NCBI GenBank assembly: GCA_035456265.1
Contig: DATIDP010000001.1
Span: 1 to 21,348 of the forward strand
DNA: 21,348 bases
From: DASUPK01 sp035456265
GTDB taxonomy: Bacteria > Actinomycetota > Thermoleophilia > Solirubrobacterales > 70-9
Reading direction: 5' to 3'
Both the position numbers and the translations under genes were made by a program. Under the pieces are notes generated by a model. The model was not told where the DNA came from. It ran no database searches and saw only the letters and a program-made list of their open reading frames with translations. The stretch's first letter is position 1; the number at the start of each line of letters is the position of its first letter. Positions 7,458-14,430 of this stretch are shown piece by piece.

Positions 7458-8366
7458 CTATTCCTCGTAGCGCGGCTCGAGCTTCTCCCAGAACTCCGGG
7501 TCGTGACCCGGGACCATGAGCGCGTAGGGGTAGGTGCGGCGGTAGGCCTGTAGCTCGCGGAGCGAGCGGTGCCAGTTGTGCTCGTCGTCGATAAGGGTCG
7601 GCTCGGCCCTCCCCTCGAACTGCTCCCAGTCGTAGGCCGCGTCCCCGACGATCACGAAGTCCCGCCGCGGCAGCCGGAGGATCACCGAGGTGTGTCCCGA
7701 GCTGTGGCCAGGGGTGTAGGCGAGGCGCACGGAGCCGTCGCCGAAGAGGTCGAAGCTGCGGCCGAAGGGACCGTAGGACTCGATGAAATCGGCATCGAAG
7801 TCGACCGTGAAGTACTCGAAGGCGTAGTCGTAGTGGGCGCGGTTGTAGCCGCGGAACTGTGGGAAGGAGCCCGTCGTCGCGCCCTGCCACTCGGTGGCGC
7901 TGAACACGAACCGGGCGTCGGGGAACGCCTCGATTCCCGAAGCATGGTCCTCGTGCAGGTGCGTGAGGACGACGAAGGAGATGTCCCCGGGGGCGAGTCC
8001 ACGCGCCCGCAGCTGGGAGACGATGTCCTCGCCCTCCCGGATCCTGTAGTGACGGGCGGTGAGACGGCTGAACTTGTCGCGAGGGTTCCGGACGACGGAG
8101 GGGTGCAGCCCGGTGTCCACCAGGATGTTCCCGACGCTCGGGTGGCGGACGAGGAACGCGGGAACGGGCCGGACCTCCCATGCCTCCGGCGAGGAGCCGA
8201 GGCCTACCGCGCGCAGGCGCTTGATCAGCCCGGTGCCGGCGCGGTCGAAGAACGTCGGCGGCCAGAGGGTCTCGCCGGTCTTGAGCGGCTCGATGACCAC
8301 CGTGGCGCCCTCGGTGCCGCCCTCGAGCGGCTCCCGCAGGGGAGTCGGCTCCGCGTCCACCTTCAC
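7458..8366 (-). CDS. Metallo-beta-lactamase-fold hydrolase (AHL-lactonase-like)
   Basis: The protein has 302 residues. The two-zinc site is complete: THLHEDH gives His136, His138, Asp140 and His141, TPGHSSGH gives His221, VGDAAYD gives Asp242, and VPGHDPEFW gives His288. The arrangement and the IVDTGLHP-like segment near 82-88 resemble the N-acyl-homoserine lactonase branch, whose members open lactone rings. Lactonase activity is only inferred, since the branch includes hydrolases of unknown substrate. No signal peptide is visible, so it is probably cytoplasmic. It starts with GTG and lacks a clear ribosome site. It converges on plsC and diverges from the dehydrogenase at 8438. Confidence 0.87.
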   Translation of the reverse strand: MKVDAEPTPLREPLEGGTEGATVVIEPLKTGETLWPPTFFDRAGTGLIKRLRAVGLGSSPEAWEVRPVPAFLVRHPSVGNILVDTGLHPSVVRNPRDKFSRLTARHYRIREGEDIVSQLRARGLAPGDISFVVLTHLHEDHASGIEAFPDARFVFSATEWQGATTGSFPQFRGYNRAHYDYAFEYFTVDFDADFIESYGPFGRSFDLFGDGSVRLAYTPGHSSGHTSVILRLPRRDFVIVGDAAYDWEQFEGRAEPTLIDDEHNWHRSLRELQAYRRTYPYALMVPGHDPEFWEKLEPRYEE

Positions 8367-8437
8367 GTGAGCCAGCCTATTCCGGCCAGGGGGGCGCAGT
8401 GGGCGGTTTCATTCCCCTGGCCATATGCTCAGGCGCG

Positions 8438-9295
8438 ATGGCCGAGGGGACGAGCTCGCGCATCTTCGCGCCGGGGCTGCTCGAGGGGCAGGTCTGCATC
8501 GTCTCGGGCGCCGGCACAGGCCTCGGCAGAGCCAGCGCCCTGGAGCTGACCGGCCTCGGCGCGACTGTCATCGGCTGCGGTCGGCGGGCTGAGCCTCTGG
8601 AGGCAATGGTCGTGGAGGTGGCGGCCCGCGGCGGCGAGGCTGAGTTCGAGGCACTCGACATCCGCGACGAGGAGGCCGTCGATGGCTTCATGGACGGCGT
8701 GGTGAAGCGGCACGGCCGCATCGACCTCCTCGTGAACAACGCCGGCGGCCAGTTCCTCAGCCCGGCCGAGGCGATCACGCCGAAGGGGTTCCGCACCGTG
8801 ATCGACCTCAACGTCCAGGGGACCTGGCAGATGACCCACGCCGCGGCGACCAAGGCGTTCATCCCGCAGAAGAGCGGCAAGGTGATCAGCATCACCGTCT
8901 CGCCGCACATGGGCTTCCCGGGAATGGTTCACACCGGTGCGGCCCGGGCCGCAGTGGAGAACATGATGCGGACGCTCTCCGTCGAATGGGCCCGGTTCGG
9001 GATCCGCCTGGTAGCCGTCGCGATCGGCCAGTTCGACACCGAGACGCTTCGCACCAAGTACCCGCAGGCGATCGTTGACAACGTGGCGAGCACCGTGCCG
9101 CTCGGGCGCCTGGGAACCGAGGACGAGATGGCCTGGCTCGCCGCGTACCTGGCCTCACCCGCCGGGGACTTCTTCTCGGGCTGTGTGATCACCGTCGATG
9201 GCGCCCGCGACAACTGGTTCGGGCAGTGGCCGCCGGGGGGCGCAGCGGGGGATGGGGGAGAACCGCTCGCCGAGGAGCGCCGCGAGAAACCCTAG
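8438..9295 (+). CDS. Short-chain dehydrogenase/reductase family protein lacking the Tyr/Lys catalytic pair
   Basis: The protein has 285 residues. The NAD(P)-binding motif is SGAGTGLGRA at 23-32, and LLVNNAGGQF at 97-106 is the structural NNAG motif. At the catalytic position, where most SDRs have Tyr-x-x-x-Lys, this protein reads HTGAARAAVENM, giving Thr166 and Arg170. This divergent motif is known from enoyl-CoA and 2,4-dienoyl-CoA reductase-like SDRs, so it may reduce an unsaturated acyl-CoA rather than oxidise an alcohol. An acidic, Gly-rich C-terminal tail extends past the fold. No Shine-Dalgarno site precedes the ATG; a TATGCT ten bases upstream would fit a leaderless transcript, though this is speculative. 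Its 3' end overlaps the start of the CAP-domain remnant. Confidence 0.85.
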   Translation: MAEGTSSRIFAPGLLEGQVCIVSGAGTGLGRASALELTGLGATVIGCGRRAEPLEAMVVEVAARGGEAEFEALDIRDEEAVDGFMDGVVKRHGRIDLLVNNAGGQFLSPAEAITPKGFRTVIDLNVQGTWQMTHAAATKAFIPQKSGKVISITVSPHMGFPGMVHTGAARAAVENMMRTLSVEWARFGIRLVAVAIGQFDTETLRTKYPQAIVDNVASTVPLGRLGTEDEMAWLAAYLASPAGDFFSGCVITVDGARDNWFGQWPPGGAAGDGGEPLAEERREKP

Positions 9296-9609
9296 CCTTC
9301 TCGCGCTGGGCGCCGGAGCGGGACAGGAGCGGTGCGGGCTCGCGGCGGTGGTAGTCGTCGCTGCGATCCTGATCGCGAGCCAGGGAACGGCTGCGGCTGA
9401 GGGCTGCCCCTATCAGGACGAGGCGGTGGGCCCCTCCGATCAGGCGCGTGTCGAGCGCTACCTGCTCTGCCTGACCAACTCGGTGAGAGCCGCGCCTCGC
9501 TCAACCTCCTCTCCGCCGACCCCAGACTGCTGCGTCGAGCGAACGCGCCGCCACGCGGACCTGCGCGGGGCCGGCGGAACGACCACTGCCCTGACGAGGC
9601 CTGACTGGG
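9252..9609 (+). pseudogene. Decayed, truncated secreted CAP-domain (SCP/PR-1-like) protein
   Basis: An ATG behind GGGGG opens a frame with a signal-peptide-like start: Arg-rich residues, then GLAAVVVVAAILIASQG and Ala-rich residues, then CPYQDEAV. RVERYLLCLTNSVRAA follows, resembling the first helix of bacterial CAP domains (usually ..LLCLxNxxRAxxGL..). The expected continuation is in another frame from 9497 (SLNLLSADPRLLRRAN), and RRHADLRGAG returns to the first frame near 9549. Two indels therefore separate three matching pieces. The rest of the CAP domain, including its His/Ser-containing core, is absent before the next gene ends at 9610. I read it as a dead fragment. If the frame shifts are chance, the start would simply be an unknown secreted protein. 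Confidence 0.5.
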
Positions 9610-10272
9610 TTATCTGGGCGCCTGGAAGGCGAGCTCGCCCAGCCGCCTGTAGCCCTCGACGGAGGGGTGGATGCCGTCGGCGGTCCACTCGCGCTTCATC
9701 ACGCCGGGACGATTCGGGTTCTCGAGCACGCGGTGGAACGGCAGGACGGTCGCGCCAGCGTCGCCCGCCATCGCGGCGATGCGGCGATTGAGCTCATCGA
9801 TCACGCGGTCGGACTGAGGAGCGGGGCCGTACGGCAGCAGGTCGGCCACCGCGACGGCCAGGTTCCCATCCTTCGCCGCCCGGACCATGCCGCGCAGGTT
9901 GGCGAGCACGGCCCGGGGCGGGAAGCCGCTGGCGAGGTCGTTGATTCCGCCCTGGATCACGACGGCGTCGGCCCCGGTCACGCACTCCTCGAAGCGGCGA
10001 GCGATCTCGTCGGTGCGCTCGCCGCGTCCCCCGCAGTTGCGGAACTCGAGGTCCGGATGCTCACGCTGGGCCCAGTACTCCCACTGGCTCTCGGGATCGT
10101 CGCCGAGCCCGATTTGCTTGCGGAGCTCCGGGTTCGGGTCGTAGCCGGGGTTGCCCGCGGTGATCGAGTCGCCGATCGCGGCGACCAGATACTGGCCGCC
10201 GCCATTCCCGCTGCCGCATCCGGCCGCCGTCGCGATGACGACCGCCGCGGCGAGTGCCGCCGGTCCTCTCAG
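9610..10272 (-). CDS. SGNH/GDSL-type hydrolase, probable lipoprotein
   Basis: All four SGNH blocks are present: AIGDSITAG (catalytic Ser36), CGGRGERTDEI (Gly near 81-84), IQGGINDLA (Asn111) and TADGIHPSVEGY (Asp199, His202). The family hydrolyses esters or thioesters. The N-terminus, RGPAALAAAVVIATAAGC, looks like a lipoprotein signal with lipobox AAGC and acylated Cys19, placing the enzyme on the outer face of the membrane. No ATG, GTG or TTG is available in frame upstream of the signal peptide. The only sensible start is a CTG at 10272 that overlaps the stop of the preceding reductase as CTGA, copying the common ATGA overlap. Counted from it the protein has 220 residues. It is the last gene of the MFS-thioesterase-reductase string. 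Confidence 0.82.
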   Translation of the reverse strand: MRGPAALAAAVVIATAAGCGSGNGGGQYLVAAIGDSITAGNPGYDPNPELRKQIGLGDDPESQWEYWAQREHPDLEFRNCGGRGERTDEIARRFEECVTGADAVVIQGGINDLASGFPPRAVLANLRGMVRAAKDGNLAVAVADLLPYGPAPQSDRVIDELNRRIAAMAGDAGATVLPFHRVLENPNRPGVMKREWTADGIHPSVEGYRRLGELAFQAPR

Positions 10273-11105
10273 GAGTACATGCCGGTGAACTGACCGCCGG
10301 TCACGTTGATGATCTGGCCGTGGATGAAGTTGGAGAGCTGGGAGCTCAGGAAGAGGACTGGGCCGGCGGCGTCGGACGGCTCCGCCGGGCGTCCCAGCGG
10401 GATCGTCATCCGCGCCATCTGGCGCATCTGCTCCGGGATCCCCAGCGAGACCTCCTCGACGCTCTCTCCGGCGGCCTGCATCGTCTCGCCCTTCTCCTTG
10501 GCCTGCGTGAGCCGGGTCTCGACGAAGCCGAAGGCGACGGCGTTGCAGTTGATCTTGAACTGTCCCCATTCCTTGGCGACCGTCTTGGTGAGTCCGGTCA
10601 CTCCCGCCTTCGCGGCCGAGTAGTTCGCCTGGCCCGCGTTGCCCATGGTTCCGGAGATCGAGGTGATGTTGACGATCTTGCGGAAGACCTCCTTGCCCTC
10701 CTGGGCCTCCTGCTTCGCGGCCTCGCGCCAGCTCGGAGCGAGGGCTCGGACCACGCGGAAGGGCACGATCGTGTGGATGTCGAGCATGGCCTGGAACTGC
10801 TCGTCGGTCATCTTGTGGATGACGCCGTCCCAGGTGTAGCCGGCGTTGTTGACCACGGCGTCGACCTGGCCGAATGCATCGATGGCGGCCTTGACCAGGT
10901 CGTCGGGAGTCCCCGGCTTGGTCAGGTCCCCGGCGAAGACGGCGGTCTCGCCGTCGATCTCACCTGCGGCCTGCTCCGCGACGTCCCCGTCCAGGTCGTT
11001 GATCAGCACCTTGGCTCCCTCCCGGGCGAACAGCTCCGCCGTGGCGCGGCCGATCCCTCTCGCCGAGCCGGTGATGATCGCGCTCTTTCCGTCAAGCAAT
11101 CCCAA
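10269..11105 (-). CDS. FabG-like 3-oxoacyl-[ACP] reductase (SDR)
   Basis: The protein has 278 residues. It carries the classical SDR motifs: TGSARGIGRA at 12-21 for NADP binding, NNAGYTWDG at 86-94, the active-site Ser in ITSISG (149 or 151), and the catalytic Tyr162-Ser-Ala-Ala-Lys166. It is longer than typical FabG because of an insert at about 200-235, rich in Glu, Lys and Met. The ending GGQFTGMYS is typical of the FabG4-like actinobacterial group. The likely reaction is NADPH-dependent reduction of 3-oxoacyl thioesters. The start is a TTG with AAAGG about nine bases upstream. It lies 76 bases behind the thioesterase and overlaps the SGNH gene by four bases. Confidence 0.87.
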   Translation of the reverse strand: MGLLDGKSAIITGSARGIGRATAELFAREGAKVLINDLDGDVAEQAAGEIDGETAVFAGDLTKPGTPDDLVKAAIDAFGQVDAVVNNAGYTWDGVIHKMTDEQFQAMLDIHTIVPFRVVRALAPSWREAAKQEAQEGKEVFRKIVNITSISGTMGNAGQANYSAAKAGVTGLTKTVAKEWGQFKINCNAVAFGFVETRLTQAKEKGETMQAAGESVEEVSLGIPEQMRQMARMTIPLGRPAEPSDAAGPVLFLSSQLSNFIHGQIINVTGGQFTGMYS

Positions 11106-11181
11106 GGTCGTCGCCTTTCATGCGAGGGTGCGCGACAGCGCAACCCGTTTTGTGTGGGTGGGGGCGCGGATTCTTACCTAG

Positions 11182-11589
11182 TCAGCCGAATCGGTACGTC
11201 GCGATCCCGTGGGCGACCACTGTCCCGTCCGGGTCCGTGACGGTGACCTCGCAGAAGCTGAGCCGGCCGCCGCGCTTGGCGACGCGTGCCGCAGCGCGCA
11301 GATCGACGCCGCATGCGGCCGAGGCGAAGTTGATCGACAGGGAGATCGTCGACCCCGCCGGGTTCTCGGGCACGTCGTCCGTTGCCCAGGCGGCGGCCAT
11401 CGCCGCGGTGTCGATCAGGGCGCCGATTGCGCCTCCGTGCACGACGTCTCCGATCGTCGCCAGCTCTGGCTTGAAGGGCAGCTCCAGCACGGCCTTGTCG
11501 GCGCCGAGCGAGACGACCGTGATCCCAAGTTGCGCCGCGTGCGGCGAGTTCGGGATGAACTGCTCGATGATCTCCCGGCGGGTCGGCAT
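11182..11589 (-). CDS. Hotdog-fold acyl-CoA thioesterase (PaaI/YdiI family)
   Basis: The protein has 135 residues, the usual size of a single hotdog domain. The signature helix VVHGGAIGALIDTAAMAA (49-66) carries the HGG loop and Asp60, the residue expected at the catalytic position in PaaI-type enzymes. The C-terminal strands contain GRLSFCEVTVTDPDGTVVAHG, a typical hotdog sheet. Such enzymes release free acids from aryl- or acyl-CoA. Its ATG follows the MFS stop by only three bases (TGA GGG ATG), so it is translated with the transporter. Together with the reductase and SGNH lipoprotein it suggests handling of acyl groups. Confidence 0.87.
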   Translation of the reverse strand: MPTRREIIEQFIPNSPHAAQLGITVVSLGADKAVLELPFKPELATIGDVVHGGAIGALIDTAAMAAAWATDDVPENPAGSTISLSINFASAACGVDLRAAARVAKRGGRLSFCEVTVTDPDGTVVAHGIATYRFG

Positions 11590-11592
11590 CCC

Positions 11593-13254
11593 TCAGAAGC
11601 CGAGGATCGCAGGGCCCAGGGAGAGGAGGTCGCGCGGGTTGACACCGTGTTCCTCCTCGAACTTCCGCTGCAGCCGGTCGTCGAAGAGCGCCAGCAGCAG
11701 CTCCTCTCTGCTGGAGCCGAACTTGCAGGCGGCGCGATCGAGCGCCGCCAGCGAGATGTCCTGGAGCGCGCCGCTGATGCCGCCGACGTCGGGTAGCTGC
11801 CGGTCCTCGCAGGGGTCGCCGATCTTGACGGTCTCCCGCGTCGAGTTGGCGTAGGCGATCCCGTAGCCGCCGGCGGCGATCAGCCCGGCGATCACCGCGG
11901 CCGCCACCGCGGGGCGGCTCAGCGCGGCCGCGGCGCGCACGGCTCCGGTCAACAGGACGAGGGCGGCGAGCAGGGCGAGGCAGGAGGTGACGATGAACGT
12001 CGGCCGGAAGGCCGAGCGCACCGCACCGGTGACCACCTCATCGAGCCGGTCGCCGAGATCTCCCATCTCCGTGGCTTCGTCACCCGACAGCCCGGCCTTG
12101 GCCCTGGCGATCTCCTTCTGCAGCTCGCCGCGTGGGTCGTCGGTATTGAGGCCGCCGAAGAGATCGGGTGCGATCTCGATCTTCTTCTCCGGCGGGAGCT
12201 TGGCGTCGAGCACCGCGGCGGTCCCCTGCTCTCTGGCGGTGTCGATCGTCGAGGTCAGGTTCGAGGAGATCAGGGGGGCGAGCGCCGCGAGCGCCACCGC
12301 GATGCCGGCGTGACGTATGGAGAGCAGCTTCGCGCTGTCCGAACGAGTCCGCTCCGGGATGAGTTCGCCGGACAGGGCCGGCAGCGCCAGGCCCATTCCC
12401 GCGCCCGCCAGCAGCTGCGGAATCACCGTCCACCAGGCCGAGGCCCCCGGGAGCAGTGCCAGGCAGCCGACTCCGCCCGCGACCAGCAGGCAGCCGGCCA
12501 CGGCCCGGATCTCGGAGTCGCCGGGCAGGCGCGCGGAGGCGATCGCGGCGATGGGGAGCACGCTCACCGCCAGAGCGGCGGCCAGCGGTTCGATGCTCCA
12601 CCCCGAGACGAGCAGCAGCACGACGAGGAAGACGACCGCGGTGAGCGAGGCCGAGAGCAGGGCCAGCGCAATCGCGGGTCGCCACGGGAACGGGGAGGAG
12701 CGCCCGTCGCGGACGGCGACATCGGCCGGCTCCGTCCTCGCCACCTGCAGGGCGACGAGCAGCCCAGGGAGCACGATCGGCGCCTGTGCGAAGAAGATCG
12801 CGCGCCACGAGAACGCTTGGGTGAGCGCGCCGCCGAGGGCCGGGCCGACGGCGATCCCGAAGACCGACGCGGCGACCCACATCCGACGGCCCGGGCCGGG
12901 CCTGCCGCCGTCGAGCAGGGCAAAGGCCGCAACCAGGCCCGCGGCTGCGCCCAGCGCCTGGACGCCGCGCAGGACGAGCAGCAGGCCGAGGGCGTTCGAG
13001 GCGCCGCAGCCGAGTGACGCCGCGAGGAACAGCCCGAAGCCCGCCGCTCCGACGGGGGCGTCGCCGAATCGGCGGCAGAGCCGGACCGCCGGCAACAGTG
13101 CGATCGCCAGGACCGCCGTGTAGACGCCGAGGACCAGGGCGACGCCCTCCACCGTCGCCTTGAGCTCGACCAGGATCGAGGGCAGCCCCAGAGTGACGAT
13201 CGAGGCGTCTGCCAGGGCGATCCCTGCCGCGATGGCGAGCGAGGCGCGCTTCAC
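11593..13254 (-). CDS. MFS exporter (DHA2-like) with large loop and C-terminal extension
   Basis: The protein has 553 residues and starts at GTG. Many hydrophobic helices from residue 5 onward, an LCRRFGD loop between helices 2 and 3, and VGPALGGALTQAFSWRAIFF (the drug-antiporter motif C region plus SWR) place it in the DHA drug/H+ antiporter group. Two features are unusual. A polar region of nearly 90 residues (about 325-410) interrupts the last third. After the last helix an approximately 84-residue tail carries two Cys (in DPCED and RAACKFG) and ends in GVNPRDLLSLGPAILGF. The tail is probably outside the membrane. The gene heads a four-gene operon, faces the DUF4242 gene and lies beside a TetR operator, so it is likely TetR-controlled efflux. 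The substrate is unknown. Confidence 0.85.
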   Translation of the reverse strand: MKRASLAIAAGIALADASIVTLGLPSILVELKATVEGVALVLGVYTAVLAIALLPAVRLCRRFGDAPVGAAGFGLFLAASLGCGASNALGLLLVLRGVQALGAAAGLVAAFALLDGGRPGPGRRMWVAASVFGIAVGPALGGALTQAFSWRAIFFAQAPIVLPGLLVALQVARTEPADVAVRDGRSSPFPWRPAIALALLSASLTAVVFLVVLLLVSGWSIEPLAAALAVSVLPIAAIASARLPGDSEIRAVAGCLLVAGGVGCLALLPGASAWWTVIPQLLAGAGMGLALPALSGELIPERTRSDSAKLLSIRHAGIAVALAALAPLISSNLTSTIDTAREQGTAAVLDAKLPPEKKIEIAPDLFGGLNTDDPRGELQKEIARAKAGLSGDEATEMGDLGDRLDEVVTGAVRSAFRPTFIVTSCLALLAALVLLTGAVRAAAALSRPAVAAAVIAGLIAAGGYGIAYANSTRETVKIGDPCEDRQLPDVGGISGALQDISLAALDRAACKFGSSREELLLALFDDRLQRKFEEEHGVNPRDLLSLGPAILGF

Positions 13255-13280
13255 GGCGCAAAGCTAGCGTCATCCGAATA

Positions 13281-13296
13281 GCACGATCGGTCGTAC
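13281..13296. promoter_or_regulatory. TetR operator site A (MFS side)
   Basis: GCACGATCGGTCGTAC is an imperfect palindrome sharing 14 of 16 bases with site C in front of tetR. It lies 27 bases upstream of the MFS GTG start and probably blocks that promoter when bound. Confidence 0.65.
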
Positions 13297-13301
13297 TTCT
13301 G

Positions 13302-13307
13302 TATAGT
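13302..13307 (+). promoter_or_regulatory. Possible -10 element of the DUF4242 gene
   Basis: TATAGT lies between operator sites A and B, 34 bases before the DUF4242 ATG. No convincing -35 box is visible, so this is a weak call supported mainly by the operator on either side. Confidence 0.35.
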
Positions 13308-13308
13308 C

Positions 13309-13324
13309 GCACGACCGTTCGTAC
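13309..13324. promoter_or_regulatory. TetR operator site B (DUF4242 side)
   Basis: GCACGACCGTTCGTAC has a 12-base core, ACGACCGTTCGT, that is the exact reverse complement of the core of site C before tetR. It sits just after the possible -10 box and just before the ribosome site of the DUF4242 gene, a normal place for repression. Confidence 0.7.
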
Positions 13325-13329
13325 TAATT

Positions 13330-13335
13330 AAGGAG
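13330..13335 (+). promoter_or_regulatory. Strong ribosome binding site of the DUF4242 gene
   Basis: AAGGAG stands six bases before the ATG at 13342, in an A-rich stretch unlike the surrounding GC-rich DNA. It is the clearest ribosome site in this block. Confidence 0.75.
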
Positions 13336-13341
13336 AAAAGA

Positions 13342-13662
13342 ATGAGCAGCGACGCAGAGTTGAAGACATACGCGATCCGCCGTAAGAACGCCTGGGCGTC
13401 GCCCGCAGAGGTCGAGCAGGTGGCCGGGCGCTCGAAGCAGGTCGCCGACGACGAGTTCCCGACGGAGGTCCGATGGATCCGCAGCTACGTGATCGCGGAG
13501 GAGGACGGCACCCTGGGAAGCGTCTGCATCTACCAAGCCGTCACCCCCGAGGCGATTCGCCAGCACGCGCATCGCGTCGGCATGCCGGCGGACGAGATCT
13601 GGGCGGTGGCCGACACCGTGGTGATCCGGCCCGACCCCGACCGCCAGCCCGTCGCCTCCTGA
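13342..13662 (+). CDS. DUF4242-type small protein (nickel-binding-protein-like)
   Basis: The protein has 106 residues. The central part (VRWIRSYVIAEEDGTLGSVC, then IYQAVTPEAIRQHAHRVGMPADEIWAV) matches the DUF4242 ferredoxin-like pattern: a strand starting with W-x-R-S-Y, a Cys followed by Y-x-A, then an EAIRxHAxRxGxPAD helix. Some family members have been reported to bind nickel, but the biological role is not established. The His and Cys residues here could bind metal. No signal peptide or membrane segment is present. The gene diverges from the MFS exporter across two operator palindromes and has a strong ribosome site, so it is likely well expressed when TetR is released. A large hairpin follows the stop. 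Confidence 0.8.
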   Translation: MSSDAELKTYAIRRKNAWASPAEVEQVAGRSKQVADDEFPTEVRWIRSYVIAEEDGTLGSVCIYQAVTPEAIRQHAHRVGMPADEIWAVADTVVIRPDPDRQPVAS

Positions 13663-13668
13663 GCCGAG

Positions 13669-13702
13669 GGACGGCGGGTGGGGCACCACCCGCCCGCCGT
13701 CC
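13669..13702. terminator. Large GC hairpin between convergent DUF4242 and tetR genes
   Basis: GGACGGCGGG pairs perfectly with CCCGCCGTCC around a 14-base loop that can itself pair partly (GGG with CCC). It fills the gap between two convergent genes. There is no T run, so it would be a non-canonical, bidirectional terminator or RNA-stabilising stem. Confidence 0.6.
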
Positions 13703-13708
13703 GGAGGT

Positions 13709-14347
13709 CTAGGCCGCCGCCTCCTTCAGCCGGCGATCGATGGCGCGGCGGCCCCGCTCGATGGGCTCGCCGTTCTGCGCAACGGAGAATTGGGTGTTGG
13801 CCAGGAGCAGCGCCGCCTCGAGCTCGAAGGCGAGCTGCGCCGGCTCCTCGCCCTTCGCGATCGTCCCCTCGCGCTGCGCGTCGCGCACGGCCTGCTCCAG
13901 TCGGCCGAGCCAGTCCTCCAGGAAGGCGAGCAGCCGGTCGCGGACGGCGCCGGGCTGCATGCTGACCTCGACCAGGACGGAGGCGAAGAAGCATCCGCCG
14001 GGAAAGGTCCCCGACTCGACGTAGCTCAGGTATCCCTCCAGCAGAGCCCGGAGTCGTTCGAGGCCACCCTCCGCCTCCGAAGAGGGCTCCAGCACCTGCG
14101 TCTCGAAGATCGAGTCCGCCGTCTCGATGGTGGCCAGCTGGAGCTCCTCCTTGGAGCCGAAGTGGGCGAAGAGGCCGCTCTTGCTCATCCCGACCGCGTC
14201 CGCGAGCCGGCCCAGCGAGAGCCCGCCGATCCCCTCGACGGTGGCCAGTCGCGCCGCCTCGTCCAGGATCGCGGTGCGACTTCGTTCGCCGTCGCTCCTC
14301 CGCTTGCGGGCTGATCGGGGGGTGCGGGCCTCCGCCGTGCTTGCCAC
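13709..14347 (-). CDS. TetR/AcrR-family transcriptional repressor
   Basis: The protein has 212 residues from a GTG. The N-terminal DNA-binding domain is clear: RTAILDEAARLATVEG, then GLSLGRLADAVGMSKSGLFA, then HFGSKEELQLA, with the helix-turn-helix at about 43-63. The all-helical C-terminal domain contains GGCFFASVLVE, seen in TetR repressors of efflux and redox-related operons, and would bind the inducer. A palindrome matching those before the MFS and DUF4242 genes lies 13 bases upstream of its start, so it probably represses itself and both neighbours. A TAAGTT close to the GTG would suit a leaderless transcript, but this is uncertain. The gene converges on the DUF4242 gene. Confidence 0.9.
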   Translation of the reverse strand: MASTAEARTPRSARKRRSDGERSRTAILDEAARLATVEGIGGLSLGRLADAVGMSKSGLFAHFGSKEELQLATIETADSIFETQVLEPSSEAEGGLERLRALLEGYLSYVESGTFPGGCFFASVLVEVSMQPGAVRDRLLAFLEDWLGRLEQAVRDAQREGTIAKGEEPAQLAFELEAALLLANTQFSVAQNGEPIERGRRAIDRRLKEAAA

Positions 14348-14359
14348 CTGGTTAACTTA

Positions 14360-14375
14360 GCACGAACGGTCGTTA
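14360..14375. promoter_or_regulatory. TetR operator site C (autoregulatory)
   Basis: GCACGAACGGTCGTTA lies 13 bases upstream of the tetR GTG start. Its core ACGAACGGTCGT is the exact reverse complement of the core of site B. It sits where it would overlap the tetR promoter. Confidence 0.65.
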
Positions 14376-14430
14376 TTAATCGGCCTATCCCCCACCTAAC
14401 CGCAGCGGGAGACAGGCAGCGACCCAGAGA

